From Sulfitobacter delicatus (GTDB lineage: Bacteria; Pseudomonadota; Alphaproteobacteria; Rhodobacterales; Rhodobacteraceae), in NCBI RefSeq assembly GCF_900102535.1, contig NZ_FNBP01000011.1, forward strand, positions 1 to 64,000: DNA of 64,000 bases, given 5' to 3'. Positions within the stretch are counted from its first letter, which is position 1. Every line of letters starts with the position of its first letter. The position numbers and the translations under genes were made by a program. Below are positions 25,183 through 34,099 of the stretch, one piece after another. The notes below the pieces were generated by a model. That model ran no database searches. It saw only the letters and a list, made by a program, of their open reading frames with translations, and was not told the DNA's origin.

Positions 25183-27535
25183 TGCTGCGCTCGATGCCCG
25201 CACAATGACGCCAGACTGGTATGCGCGCGAGACCCGGCTTGCGCATATGCTGCCCTATGTGAGCCTCGTCGACGACCAGACCGTGCGGACCCGGGTGAAC
25301 GAACTCTTCCGGTGCATTCGCCTTGAGGGGATCAACAGCTACACGACGGACGATGCCTATCTCGACAAGGTGACGGCGCTTTTTGCTCGCATCGTCGCGC
25401 AACTCGGGCCAGAATTCAGCTACTACGTCCACATGGTGTCCAAGGCGATCAAACCGGATCTGGACCCGATCCGTGAGGACAGCTTCGCGGGCGAGGTGGA
25501 CCGGCGCTGGCGCGCGAAACTCGAGACCAGCGGGCTCCGCGACAAAACACTGACGCTCACCGTCATTCACCGCCCGCCCCCGAAAAGCCTCTTGCCGTTC
25601 CTGAGCCGCAGCGCGCCGGACCGACTGAAGGAGGAGACCCGCAAACGCCTGCAGCGCCTCGGTGAGGCCGTGAACGTCTTCCTCTCGGGGCTTACCGAGC
25701 TCAAGCCGCGCATGCTGTCAGCCGGATCGGGTGAGTTGGTGGGATTTTTGGGCGCGCTCAACACGGGCACCGAGCTGCCGCTCTACCCTGCCAATACCTA
25801 CGGCTTCCTGTCCTTCAACGTCGCCAATACCCGCGTGACGTTTCACGGCGACCATTTCGAGCTTTCCGAGGGCGTCGTGGGCCACCGCTACGGCAAGAGC
25901 TTCACCATCGGAGAATACTCGGAAGGCACCTCCTGCACCATGTTCGACATGCTGAACCTGCCGGTCGACATGATCGTGACGCACTCCTTCACGCCGATCA
26001 ATTCGAACCTCATGGCGGGCCGCATCAAGCGGCAAAAGCGCCAGATGCAGGCCAGCCAGGACGCAGCCCTCTCGCTCCTGGAGGCCCTCGACATCGCCGC
26101 CGATGATCTCGAGGCCAAGCGCCAAAGCTTCGGCGAGCATCACATGGTCGTGACGCTATTTTGCGACACGCTCGAAGAACTGCAAACCCTCAGCGCCGAG
26201 ATCGTGAACGCCGCCGCAACCGAAGGCGTGAAGATGATTGGCGAGCGGGTCGCGGCCAAGGCGCATTACCTCAGCCAGCACCCCGGCAACCAGCCAAAGC
26301 GCGTCCGCGCCAGCGCCGTCACCAACCGCAACTTCGCGGATTTTGCGGCCTTCCACCGGACACAGCTCGGCAAACCTGCAGCACTTACCCCCTGGGGCCG
26401 GGTCGTCACATATTTGCCCACGCCGGAGCAGAGCGCCTACCGGTTTTCCTATCACGAGCAGGGATCGCCCGATAAAGAACCGACCAGCGGCCATACCCTG
26501 ATCATGGGGCGGCCCGGGTCCGGCAAATCGGTGCTGTCGGCCTTTCTGATGACCCAGGCCCGTCGCGCGGGCGCCCGGATCTTCGTCTTCGATTACCGTC
26601 TTGGCATGGAGATGGCGGTGCGCGCCAATGGCGGGCGCTACGCCTCCCTGAACGCCGGCCAGCCCACGGGTCTCAACCCGCTCTGGACAGAGACCGATGC
26701 GCGCGGCACCGCCTGGCTCTCGGATTGGCTCACAACCCTGCTCTACCGCGCCGACAAGCCCCTGACCCCGGCGCAGACCCACCGCATCCAGGAGGTCGTG
26801 CGCCAGAATGCCCAGGCCACCAATCCGGCCCTGCGGAACTGGCGGGATTTCGCGTCGCTTTTTGTGTCCACCGATGATGGCGGCGATCTGCACCAGCGCC
26901 TGCTCGAGTGGACCGAAGACGGCCGATATGGCTGGATATTCGGGCAGTCGCTGGAAGATACCTTCTCGCTCAAAGGCGATGTGGTGGGCTTCGATCTCAC
27001 CGGCATTCTCGACAGCGAGGCCGACAAGGAGCGGATGGCGGTTCTCTCCTATCTTTTCCGCCGGGTCGAACGCGAGATCGAGGATCGCCGCCCCACCATC
27101 ATCGTGATCGACGAGGCCTGGAAGGCCCTCGATAATGCGTATTTCGCCGAGCGTCTGTCCAACTGGCTGGTGACCGCACGCAAGCAGAACACCGTCGCGG
27201 TGATGATGACGCAATACGCGAGCCAGCTCGAGCGCACCCGGACCGGCAAGACCATCATCGAGGCGGTGCCGACGCAGATCCTGCTGCCCAATATCCGCGC
27301 CAATGCCTCGGACTACGCCATGCTGAACCTCACGGAGAAGGAACTCGACGTCCTTCTCAACACAGGCAGCAGCAGCCGCTTGGCGCTGATCCGCGACGAT
27401 CAGGGCTCGATCGTGGTCGATGCCGATCTCAGTGCCCTTGGGCCCAACCTCACCATCCTCGGCGGCATGGAGAAAGGCGAGGCGCTCGTCGGTGCCGATT
27501 ACCGCGACCGCCCAGACTTCTGGAGGCTTTCATGA
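25157..27535 (+). CDS. virB4: VirB4 T4SS ATPase
   Basis: This 792-residue protein is a full-length VirB4. The N-terminal CagE/TrbE domain is followed by a RecA-like ATPase domain with Walker A GRPGSGKS (451-458) and Walker B TIIVIDEAWK (about 645-655). The conserved tail motif ADLSALGPNLTILGG is present. It powers pilus assembly and substrate transfer from the inner membrane. The stop overlaps the start of the lipoprotein gene at 27532 as ATGA. Confidence 0.95.
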   Translation: MAGTAMPRDAALDARTMTPDWYARETRLAHMLPYVSLVDDQTVRTRVNELFRCIRLEGINSYTTDDAYLDKVTALFARIVAQLGPEFSYYVHMVSKAIKPDLDPIREDSFAGEVDRRWRAKLETSGLRDKTLTLTVIHRPPPKSLLPFLSRSAPDRLKEETRKRLQRLGEAVNVFLSGLTELKPRMLSAGSGELVGFLGALNTGTELPLYPANTYGFLSFNVANTRVTFHGDHFELSEGVVGHRYGKSFTIGEYSEGTSCTMFDMLNLPVDMIVTHSFTPINSNLMAGRIKRQKRQMQASQDAALSLLEALDIAADDLEAKRQSFGEHHMVVTLFCDTLEELQTLSAEIVNAAATEGVKMIGERVAAKAHYLSQHPGNQPKRVRASAVTNRNFADFAAFHRTQLGKPAALTPWGRVVTYLPTPEQSAYRFSYHEQGSPDKEPTSGHTLIMGRPGSGKSVLSAFLMTQARRAGARIFVFDYRLGMEMAVRANGGRYASLNAGQPTGLNPLWTETDARGTAWLSDWLTTLLYRADKPLTPAQTHRIQEVVRQNAQATNPALRNWRDFASLFVSTDDGGDLHQRLLEWTEDGRYGWIFGQSLEDTFSLKGDVVGFDLTGILDSEADKERMAVLSYLFRRVEREIEDRRPTIIVIDEAWKALDNAYFAERLSNWLVTARKQNTVAVMMTQYASQLERTRTGKTIIEAVPTQILLPNIRANASDYAMLNLTEKELDVLLNTGSSSRLALIRDDQGSIVVDADLSALGPNLTILGGMEKGEALVGADYRDRPDFWRLS

Positions 27536-27699
27536 TTCGTACCCTGTTTCTTCTCACCGCGCTCGGCGGTTTGGCCTCCTGCGCCCAGTACCAGGAACCG
27601 CAGGCGAACTGCTTCACATTCCTCGCGTCCACGGCACCTGTCGCGCCTGATTGCACCTTTACGCCTCTAGATGCGCCGGAGGGTGACATTGAAGTCTAG
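27532..27699 (+). CDS. virB7: Short outer-membrane lipoprotein, VirB7 candidate
   Basis: A 55-residue gene lies between virB4 and the second transglycosylase. It has a lipoprotein signal with lipobox LASC (lipidated C17), a second cysteine ten residues later (C27) and a third at C41. Agrobacterium VirB7, as I recall it, is also about 55 residues, with a lipidated Cys and a second Cys nine residues on that forms a disulphide with VirB9. The VirB9-like protein here has a cysteine near its C-terminus (about residue 220). Start and stop overlap both neighbours. No other VirB7 candidate is seen in the operon. Confidence 0.75.
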   Translation: MIRTLFLLTALGGLASCAQYQEPQANCFTFLASTAPVAPDCTFTPLDAPEGDIEV

Positions 27700-28843
27700 C
27701 CTGCCTCACATCCTGGCACTTTGCCTGCTGCCCGGTCTCGCCTTGTCTCAAGGCGTGCCGACCAATGACAGTGGGCTGACCGCGCGTGACATCGTCGAGA
27801 CTGGCGATCGCGAGGCTGACTTGGCCGTTCAGACGGACAAGCTTGCCGTGCGCGAACTCATTGCCGAGATCGAACGGGAGCAGCTGGAAACCCTGCAACG
27901 CATCCTCGATGCCCAGACCAGCTTCGGCGGTCAGGGCTTGCCAGCTATGGTCTCGGGGCTGGAAAGCGGCAGCGGGGATCCGGCCCGGTCAGTCGAGGCG
28001 GTCTATGGCACGGGCGAGATCGATCCCAATCCCGGCGGTGCGCAGATGTTCGGGGATACGTCTGAGACCATCGAGCAGCTCATCATCCGCGTGGCTCAGG
28101 AGACCAGCGGCTTTGCGGGAGTTGGCCGCGCAGGGCTCTCACCCGTCCAGTGGCGCGCGTTGCTGCAAGCGCTCATCTGGCAGGAAAGCCGGTTCACCAT
28201 TGGGGCACGGTCTCCCGTCGGCGCCTATGGTCTCACCCAGATCATGCCGGGCACCGCCAGCGATCTCGGCATCAACCCGGAATACTATGACAGCCCCTAT
28301 CTGCAGGTGCATGGCGGCGCGCGCTATCTCGCGACCCAGCTCAACACATTCGATGGCAACATCATCAACGCCCTCGCGGCCTATAACGCCGGACCCGGCC
28401 GGGTCTTCGAGTATGGCGGCGTGCCCCCCTTCCGCGAGACACAGCACTACGTGTCGGTCATCCCTGAACGCTACAATCTCTATCTAAGCCGTGTCGGCGG
28501 GATCGAAGCGCTTGGCACGATCGATCCGGCGCTTCTGGCCAATGCCAGCCTCTCAATCACGGGTCATGGGGCGGCCTTCTATGGCAACAACTCGCCCGCC
28601 GCGATCAGGCAAGCCGCCCTGCGTATTGCGGATATCGTCGAACGGATTTCCGAAACCGAGGACGTGCAGGAGAGCGTCGCACTCAACACCTATGCCCGCG
28701 CCGAACTGGTGCGTCTCGTGGCCGCCCGCATCCGGCTTCAGGCCGCCCGCACCCGCGTGCTCTCCGCCGAAGAGCTGGCCCAGGCCAGCGCCCGCATGGC
28801 CGAAGGCGCGTTCATGGATTTTACGATCAGGGAGATTGAATGA
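27671..28843 (+). CDS. Second lytic transglycosylase of the T4SS operon
   Basis: This 390-residue protein has a signal peptide (LPHILALCLLPGLALS), a helical region of about 130 residues, then an SLT domain. The catalytic glutamate is in IWQESRFTIGARSPVGAYGLTQIMPGTASDLG, and LAAYNAGPGRVFEYGGVPPFRETQHYV follows. A helical tail of about 90 residues ends MDFTIREIE. The SLT core parallels the enzyme at 23764, but this one carries long extra N- and C-terminal regions. The last residues resemble the end of the following VirB5-like protein. It is coupled to virB5 by ATGA. Confidence 0.88.
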   Translation: MRRRVTLKSSLPHILALCLLPGLALSQGVPTNDSGLTARDIVETGDREADLAVQTDKLAVRELIAEIEREQLETLQRILDAQTSFGGQGLPAMVSGLESGSGDPARSVEAVYGTGEIDPNPGGAQMFGDTSETIEQLIIRVAQETSGFAGVGRAGLSPVQWRALLQALIWQESRFTIGARSPVGAYGLTQIMPGTASDLGINPEYYDSPYLQVHGGARYLATQLNTFDGNIINALAAYNAGPGRVFEYGGVPPFRETQHYVSVIPERYNLYLSRVGGIEALGTIDPALLANASLSITGHGAAFYGNNSPAAIRQAALRIADIVERISETEDVQESVALNTYARAELVRLVAARIRLQAARTRVLSAEELAQASARMAEGAFMDFTIREIE

Positions 28844-29652
28844 TGAGACGGAAGTTTCTGAGAGCGGCCTTGGCCACAACGCTTGGAATTGGCCTGCATC
28901 TGGGAGCCCTCTCCCCTGCCGCAGCGCAGGGCGTGCCCGTCGTCGATACCCAGAACATCACGCAAAATATCCAGCAGCTCCGGCAGATGATCGAGGACGA
29001 GATTCTGCAAAACGAGCAGCTGACGCAGCTCCGCGAACAGCTCGGCCTTCTCACGGACCAACTCGCGGAGCTGCAAAGAACCTACGAGGCCCTCACCCGC
29101 CTCGCCGAGCTTCCAGAAATCATCCGGACGGAAATGGAAGACGAGTTGAACGGTCTGCTCGACCAAGAGTTCGGGGACATCCTCGCCACGATTGAGGCGA
29201 TCAAGACTGGGGATTTCTCCGGCCTGTCCGGTTCTGGCGCAGGCGAGATCGAAACCCAGATGGACCGGGTGCTGGCCGATCTCGGATTTGACGATGACAC
29301 CCTCTCGGAAATGGCCACGAGCGGCAATCCCGGGGCCAACCGCGTGGCGACGCAGGCCACCACCGGTGCCCTTGTATCGGCGGCGGCCCAGAACAGCTAT
29401 GAGGATGCCGGCCAATCGCTCGAGCGGGTCGACCGCCTTGTCGGACTCATCGACGACATGGACGAACTAAAGGAAAGCATCGATCTCAACACGCGCGTGA
29501 CCGCGGAGCTCGCCATTGCGCTGGTCGCCATGTGGCAACTCGAAGCCATCCAGACCGTGGGCGATGGCACCGGCGGCGTGATCGATGCCGCCACCATCGC
29601 CGAAGAACAGCGCTTCATGGATTTCACCTTGCCGGACCTCCGGGCAGACTAA
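28840..29652 (+). CDS. virB5: VirB5-like minor pilin / periplasmic T4SS protein
   Basis: This 270-residue protein has a signal peptide ending SPAAAQ and a long coiled-coil-rich helical body (NIQQLRQMIEDEILQNEQLTQLREQLGLL). It ends RFMDFTLPDLRAD. The helical architecture, size and position before virB8 fit VirB5/TrbJ, which caps the pilus and contacts recipients. Sequence-level similarity to VirB5 is weak, so the call leans on context. Confidence 0.7.
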   Translation: MMRRKFLRAALATTLGIGLHLGALSPAAAQGVPVVDTQNITQNIQQLRQMIEDEILQNEQLTQLREQLGLLTDQLAELQRTYEALTRLAELPEIIRTEMEDELNGLLDQEFGDILATIEAIKTGDFSGLSGSGAGEIETQMDRVLADLGFDDDTLSEMATSGNPGANRVATQATTGALVSAAAQNSYEDAGQSLERVDRLVGLIDDMDELKESIDLNTRVTAELAIALVAMWQLEAIQTVGDGTGGVIDAATIAEEQRFMDFTLPDLRAD

Positions 29653-29750
29653 GGCGTTTCGAAATTGATCCCCAAAAAACAAATATCGGTTTTCGCGTTC
29701 GAGCGCAGCGAGAGGCAGCGAAGAACCGCTTCAACTCATTTCGAAACGCC
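29653..29750. repeat. 98-bp MITE-like element with 13-bp terminal inverted repeats
   Basis: The only sizeable gap inside the virB operon begins with GGCGTTTCGAAAT (29653-29665) and ends with its exact complement ATTTCGAAACGCC (29738-29750). The interior has no gene. This is the form of a small non-autonomous element or a long-spaced palindromic repeat. It lies directly after the virB5 stop and 17 bp before the virB8 start. Confidence 0.6.
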
Positions 29751-29767
29751 GAGCGGGGGCATGACGG

Positions 29768-30421
29768 GTGGTGACTGAACAAGAAATCATCGAGGAAGAA
29801 CTGGTCTACGGTGCCCTGCGCCGCGAACGGCTCTGGCAACGCCTTGGCTTGATGGGCCTTGTCTTCGGTATCATCGGCTGTCTGAGTGCCGCGGCTGTCT
29901 CGATCCTCGATGTCGACCCGCCCCCCGTCGTTGTCCCCTATGATCCCGCCACCGGCTTTGCACTCCCCGAAGCCTCGGTGGGCGCCTCCTCGGTGACCGC
30001 CAACCAGGCGATCATCGAGGCGGAGGTGTTCCGCTATGTGGCCGACCGGGAGGTCTATAACCAGCTCGACAACGATCTGCGCATCCGCAGCGTCCTGCGC
30101 CGCTCGGACGGAGCTGCCGAGAGCGGGCTTCGCCAGATCTGGAACAGCGCCAACGAGAATTACCCGCCGACGGTCTATGGCCCCAATGCTCGGCTCGACG
30201 TGGAAATCCTCAGCATCAACCGGATCGGAACCAACCGCGCGACGGTCCGCCTGCGCAAGCGCCTGACGTCCATTAACGGCACCCAGACCGGCCTCTTCAC
30301 TGCGACGCTTCTCTTCGAGTTCCGCCCGGAGACCCGCCGCTCCATCGATGAGGTCTGGACCAATCCATTCGGCTTCACCGTCCTCGAATATTCCATCCGC
30401 TCCGACAGATTGGAGAACTGA
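29768..30421 (+). CDS. virB8: VirB8-like inner-membrane T4SS protein
   Basis: This 217-residue protein starts at a GTG (a second GTG follows one codon on). A short cytoplasmic segment and one membrane helix (LGLMGLVFGIIGCLSAAAVSIL, about 26-47) precede a periplasmic domain with the VirB8 pattern (EAEVFRYVADREVYN, YGPNARLDVEILSINRIG, NPFGFTVLEYSIRSD). VirB8 nucleates core-channel assembly with VirB9 and VirB10. It is followed after 2 bp by virB9. Confidence 0.88.
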   Translation: MVTEQEIIEEELVYGALRRERLWQRLGLMGLVFGIIGCLSAAAVSILDVDPPPVVVPYDPATGFALPEASVGASSVTANQAIIEAEVFRYVADREVYNQLDNDLRIRSVLRRSDGAAESGLRQIWNSANENYPPTVYGPNARLDVEILSINRIGTNRATVRLRKRLTSINGTQTGLFTATLLFEFRPETRRSIDEVWTNPFGFTVLEYSIRSDRLEN

Positions 30422-30423
30422 CG

Positions 30424-31119
30424 TTGTTGTTTATAAGATCGCTTATTTTTGTCATTGCCCTGTTGCCCGGCCTCGCCTCTGCCGAAGCCATCCCGCGCGG
30501 CGGTCCCAACGACAGCCGGGTGCGCTTGGCCACCTACCAGGAGGGTCAGGTCTACCGTCTCAGCGTGTCGCTCACCCATGTGACCACCATCGAGTTCGGC
30601 GAGGGCGAAAGCATCCGCTCGATCATCGCGGGCGACACCGAGGGCTTCGAGATCGACGGCGTCCCGGGCGGTCAGGCCTTCGCGATCAAGCCTGTGGCGC
30701 GCGGGGTGCATACCAATGTGACAGTCTATACGAACCGCCGGAGCTACTACTTCAACGTCCAGGAGGTCCGCAGCCCAACCTTCTACGTGGTGCAGTTCCG
30801 CTATCCGGAGGACGATGCGCGCCCGACCCGGGCCATCGCCGCCCAAGCGCCGAACTACAACTACGGCGCCAGCGCGCGGACCGAGTTCACGCCAACCCGC
30901 ATCTGGGATGACGGGACGTTCACGTATTTCGCCTTTCCGAGAAACGCACCTGTGCCAGCGATCTTCCGCTACGCGGGCGACCGTGAACGCACGGTCAACA
31001 CGCAAACCCCTGAGGACGGCGTGATCCGCGTCAGCGGCGTAAACCGCCAATGGGTCCTGCGACTTGGCGAAGAGGTGGTCTGCATCGAGGCGATCCCGCC
31101 CGCGGAGGCCGCCTCATGA
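30424..31119 (+). CDS. virB9: VirB9-like outer-membrane core component
   Basis: This 231-residue protein starts at a TTG. It has a signal peptide ending GLASA, the N-terminal VirB9 domain (DSRVRLATYQEGQVYRLSV, TTIEFGEGE) and the C-terminal domain (TRIWDDGTFTYFAFPRNAPVPAIF). It forms the outer-membrane ring with VirB7 and VirB10. A cysteine at about residue 220 (EEVVCIEAI) is placed where VirB9 proteins bond to VirB7. It overlaps virB10 by ATGA. Confidence 0.92.
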   Translation: MLFIRSLIFVIALLPGLASAEAIPRGGPNDSRVRLATYQEGQVYRLSVSLTHVTTIEFGEGESIRSIIAGDTEGFEIDGVPGGQAFAIKPVARGVHTNVTVYTNRRSYYFNVQEVRSPTFYVVQFRYPEDDARPTRAIAAQAPNYNYGASARTEFTPTRIWDDGTFTYFAFPRNAPVPAIFRYAGDRERTVNTQTPEDGVIRVSGVNRQWVLRLGEEVVCIEAIPPAEAAS

Positions 31120-32495
31120 GCGATACCGAGAATACCGAGCTGGAAAAGCGCCTCGCCGCCCTTGAGAAAGGCAGTGCCCGCGCCCCCACGGCGGCACAGC
31201 GCCGGTCGCCCCTTCTCGCGCTGATCGTGGTCCTCGTCATCGGCGCAGGTGGTGCCCTGTTCTATCTCCTCTCACAGCCCGACGAAGAGGAAGCCTTGCC
31301 GACGGCCACTCCGGACGTCTTCCAAAACGAAGGGGACGGCTTTGGCGCTATCGAGACCTTGCCCCCGCCCGAGCCCGAGGTTGTGTTCGTCGGACCAGAC
31401 CCCGTCGAGCCCAACGCGGAGCTTCTGGCGCAGATCACCGCCCTGCAGGCTCAGATCGAGGAATTGCGCAACGCCCCTGAACCGGTCGTCGAGGAAGACA
31501 CCGCCGCCGCAGAGGCGATCGACGCGCTGACCGCTCAGATCGCTGCGCTACAAGCCGCCTCGGAAGCCGCACAGCAACGGTTCCAGGACGAACTGACGGC
31601 CCGGGATCGCAACCTTGAGCAATTACGCATGGATCTGGAACTGGCCCAACTCGAGGCCAGCAGACCCCAACCCGCCCCAGCGGGTCCTACGGAGGATGAG
31701 CTGCGCGCACGCGAGCAAGAGCGACTGCGCCGTGAGGAAGAAGCCCGGCGCATGGCCGAACTGGAGCGCCGCGCCGCGGAGGAACGCGCTTTTCAGGAGC
31801 GGCGCATCGTCTCGCCCACCATCGCGTTTGGGGGCACGTCCGGAGCGAATGAAACGGCTCTGACCGAACGCACTTTTGGCGAGGTGACGGATTTCGTGCT
31901 GAACGGGGCGCTGCCCTCGACGGTGACGCAGGCTGAAGTGATCGCCAATCCCTCCAACACCATCATCCAAGGCACCATGATCCAGGCCGTCATGGAAACC
32001 GCCCTCGACAGCTCCCTGCCCGGCCAGACCCGTGCCGTGGTGTCCGAGGATGTCTACAGCGTCGATGGTGCGCGCCTCTTGATCCCGCGCGGATCCCGTC
32101 TCATCGGGCGCTACCGCTCGGGCGTCGATATCGCGCAGCGCCGGGTCACCATCGCTTGGGACCGGATCATCCTGCCCGCGGGCCAGACCGTCCAGATCAG
32201 CTCTTTCGGGGGCGATGAACTGGGACGTTCCGGTGTCACGGGGCTCATAGACACGCGCTTTGCCGAGCGTTTCGGGTCGGCCGCCCTGATCTCGCTGATT
32301 TCCGCAGCACCTGGTGCCGCCGCCTCCGAGGTCCAGGATGAGACTGCCGCCGACGTTCTTGAGGACGTTGGCGATGATCTGGCAGATGCGACGGACAGCG
32401 TCATCGGCGATTACCTCTCCATCGGCTCCGTCATCTATGTCGACCAGGGCGCCCGCGTCACGGTCATGGTCGACCGCGATCTGGAGATATTCTGA
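31116..32495 (+). CDS. virB10: VirB10-like T4SS core protein
   Basis: This protein of about 459 residues has a cytoplasmic start, one membrane helix (LLALIVVLVIGAGGALFYLL, about 33-52), a long proline/acidic and coiled-coil linker (TAQIAALQAASEAAQQRFQDEL... EEEARRMAELERRAAEE) and the C-terminal VirB10/TrbI domain (GTMIQAVMETALDSSLPGQTRAVVSEDVY, RLLIPRGSRLIGRYRSG, RVTIAWDRIILP). It spans both membranes and senses ATPase energy to gate the channel. It starts in an ATGA overlap with virB9. Confidence 0.93.
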   Translation: MSDTENTELEKRLAALEKGSARAPTAAQRRSPLLALIVVLVIGAGGALFYLLSQPDEEEALPTATPDVFQNEGDGFGAIETLPPPEPEVVFVGPDPVEPNAELLAQITALQAQIEELRNAPEPVVEEDTAAAEAIDALTAQIAALQAASEAAQQRFQDELTARDRNLEQLRMDLELAQLEASRPQPAPAGPTEDELRAREQERLRREEEARRMAELERRAAEERAFQERRIVSPTIAFGGTSGANETALTERTFGEVTDFVLNGALPSTVTQAEVIANPSNTIIQGTMIQAVMETALDSSLPGQTRAVVSEDVYSVDGARLLIPRGSRLIGRYRSGVDIAQRRVTIAWDRIILPAGQTVQISSFGGDELGRSGVTGLIDTRFAERFGSAALISLISAAPGAAASEVQDETAADVLEDVGDDLADATDSVIGDYLSIGSVIYVDQGARVTVMVDRDLEIF

Positions 32496-32499
32496 GCCC

Positions 32500-33486
32500 A
32501 TGTCGCTGAGCTATCTCGAAACCTCGCTTGACGGGATCGACGCCGCCGCTCGCGACGATGTCATCGAGATCTGCATCAACCCTGATGGCACCTGCTGGGG
32601 CGAATTCCAGGGCGATCACTTCATGCGCGCGCTGGACCAGAGGCTGACCGGCGTTCAGGTCAGGGACCTCGGCAACCAGATCGCCTCATCAGCCAATACC
32701 ACGATGAGCAAGGACCGCCCCATCGTCTCGGTTTCGATCACCTACAAGGGGCGCCCGATCCGCGCACAGGTCATCACCCCGCCCGCCGTGCTCTCGGCCA
32801 TGTCGATCAGCCTGCGGTTCTTCTCAAGCCTGCCACTCGAGGGCATCGCGCTCGACTTTCTCTACGGAAAAGAGCGCAAGCTCGAAGACCTGCGCGTGGA
32901 AAAGAAGCGCGCCTTGCGCGCAGTGGTGGCCGCGGGTTTGATCGATGATGCGCTCGCCTTCTGCGTCGAGAACAAACTCAACATGATCGTCTCGGGCGGC
33001 ACCTCCACCGGCAAGACCGTGGCCGCGCGCAAGATCCTCTCTCACGTACCGGCCGAGGAACGCATCGTCACCATCGAAGAAGCCGCCGAGCTTCTGCCGA
33101 CCCAACCAAATGCCGTGACCCTCATCGCCAATCGCGACGCGGAGTTCCAAACTGCTGACGTGCTTCTGACCGCTACCCTGCGCATGCGGCCTGACCGGAT
33201 CATCCTCGGCGAGGTACGTGGCAAGGAAGCCATGACATTCCTAGAAGCAATTAATACCGGCCACGGCGGGTCCATGACCACGTTGCATGCAGAGACACCA
33301 CAGCTTGCGGTTCAGCGCCTCGCGATCGCAGCGCTCAAGACCGAGATCCCGATGACCTATGCCGACATGATCCAGTACATCGAGAATTCCATCGACGTGA
33401 TCATCCAGGCCGGTCGCCATGACGGCAAACGCGGCATCACCGAATTCTACCTCCCCGGCGCAACTGAGATTGGAATTTCCCCATGA
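32500..33486 (+). CDS. virB11: VirB11 hexameric ATPase
   Basis: This 328-residue protein is a standard-length VirB11/GspE-type ATPase. It has an N-terminal domain, a Walker A in VSGGTSTGKT, the Asp and His boxes (EERIVTIEEAAEL, LRMRPDRIILGEVRGKEAMTFLEAINTGHGGSMTTLHA) and a final domain with QYIENSIDVIIQAGR. It works at the inner membrane with VirB4 and VirD4. The ATG at 32500 follows virB10 by 4 bp. Its stop overlaps the DUF4177 start. Confidence 0.95.
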   Translation: MSLSYLETSLDGIDAAARDDVIEICINPDGTCWGEFQGDHFMRALDQRLTGVQVRDLGNQIASSANTTMSKDRPIVSVSITYKGRPIRAQVITPPAVLSAMSISLRFFSSLPLEGIALDFLYGKERKLEDLRVEKKRALRAVVAAGLIDDALAFCVENKLNMIVSGGTSTGKTVAARKILSHVPAEERIVTIEEAAELLPTQPNAVTLIANRDAEFQTADVLLTATLRMRPDRIILGEVRGKEAMTFLEAINTGHGGSMTTLHAETPQLAVQRLAIAALKTEIPMTYADMIQYIENSIDVIIQAGRHDGKRGITEFYLPGATEIGISP

Positions 33487-33677
33487 AGACGTTTGAATAC
33501 AATATCCTGTCCTTTCCCATGACCCGCAAGACCAGCCTCTCCGACATGCAGGCCAGCCTGAACGAGAAGGGCGCAGACGGGTGGGAGGTGGTGTCGATCA
33601 GCTCCTCGGAATTCGCCAATATCGGGCACACCGTTTTCCTGAAACGCGAAACCACACCCGCTGAAGCCACGGCATGA
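33483..33677 (+). CDS. DUF4177 protein in the T4SS operon
   Basis: This 64-residue protein matches the short DUF4177 pattern: FEYNILSFPMT at the start, LNEKGADGWEVVSIS in the centre and HTVFLKRE at the end, probably a small alpha/beta fold. No function is established for the family. Start and stop overlap both neighbours, so it is part of the operon. Confidence 0.8.
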   Translation: MKTFEYNILSFPMTRKTSLSDMQASLNEKGADGWEVVSISSSEFANIGHTVFLKRETTPAEATA

Positions 33678-34087
33678 GGCAGGCGGGCTGTACTCTCGTA
33701 CTGACTGCGCTGGTCTTGGGCCTAACGTCGGCACCCGGCTTCGCTGAGCGCAATCTCGTGCCGACCCTCGAGCGCAACTTCACCGTCTGTCCAGACCGGC
33801 CCGCTGAACCTGTCTGGATGCAGGAGATCCCCTTGCGCCAAGCCTATCAGCGCGTGTTAGTTCAAGACATTTACCGCGCACAGAACCTCGAGCGGATTGT
33901 TGAGATCGGCAACTGCGACTGCGCGACCCGGTTCCCGTCCTGGGACGCGGCCGAGGCCGTGTTTAGTGAGCGCCACGAGAGCAACGAACGATGGGAGATG
34001 CTGCAAGCCTCGGAGGGCTACAACCGCCGCGCCAACGCCGCCCGCCCTGCAGCGAAGGCAATCTGCGACGCCGCAGGCAATTGGTAA
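33674..34087 (+). CDS. Secreted cysteine-containing T4SS operon protein
   Basis: This 137-residue protein has a signal peptide ending APGFAE and four conserved-looking cysteines (TVCPDRP, GNCDCATRFPSWDAAEAVF, AICDAAGNW). It is probably periplasmic with disulphides. The family is not recognised. It is placed between virB11/DUF4177 and virB6, overlapping the former by ATGA, which ties it to secretion. Confidence 0.7.
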   Translation: MRQAGCTLVLTALVLGLTSAPGFAERNLVPTLERNFTVCPDRPAEPVWMQEIPLRQAYQRVLVQDIYRAQNLERIVEIGNCDCATRFPSWDAAEAVFSERHESNERWEMLQASEGYNRRANAARPAAKAICDAAGNW

Positions 34088-34099
34088 GGCTGATCCCCG

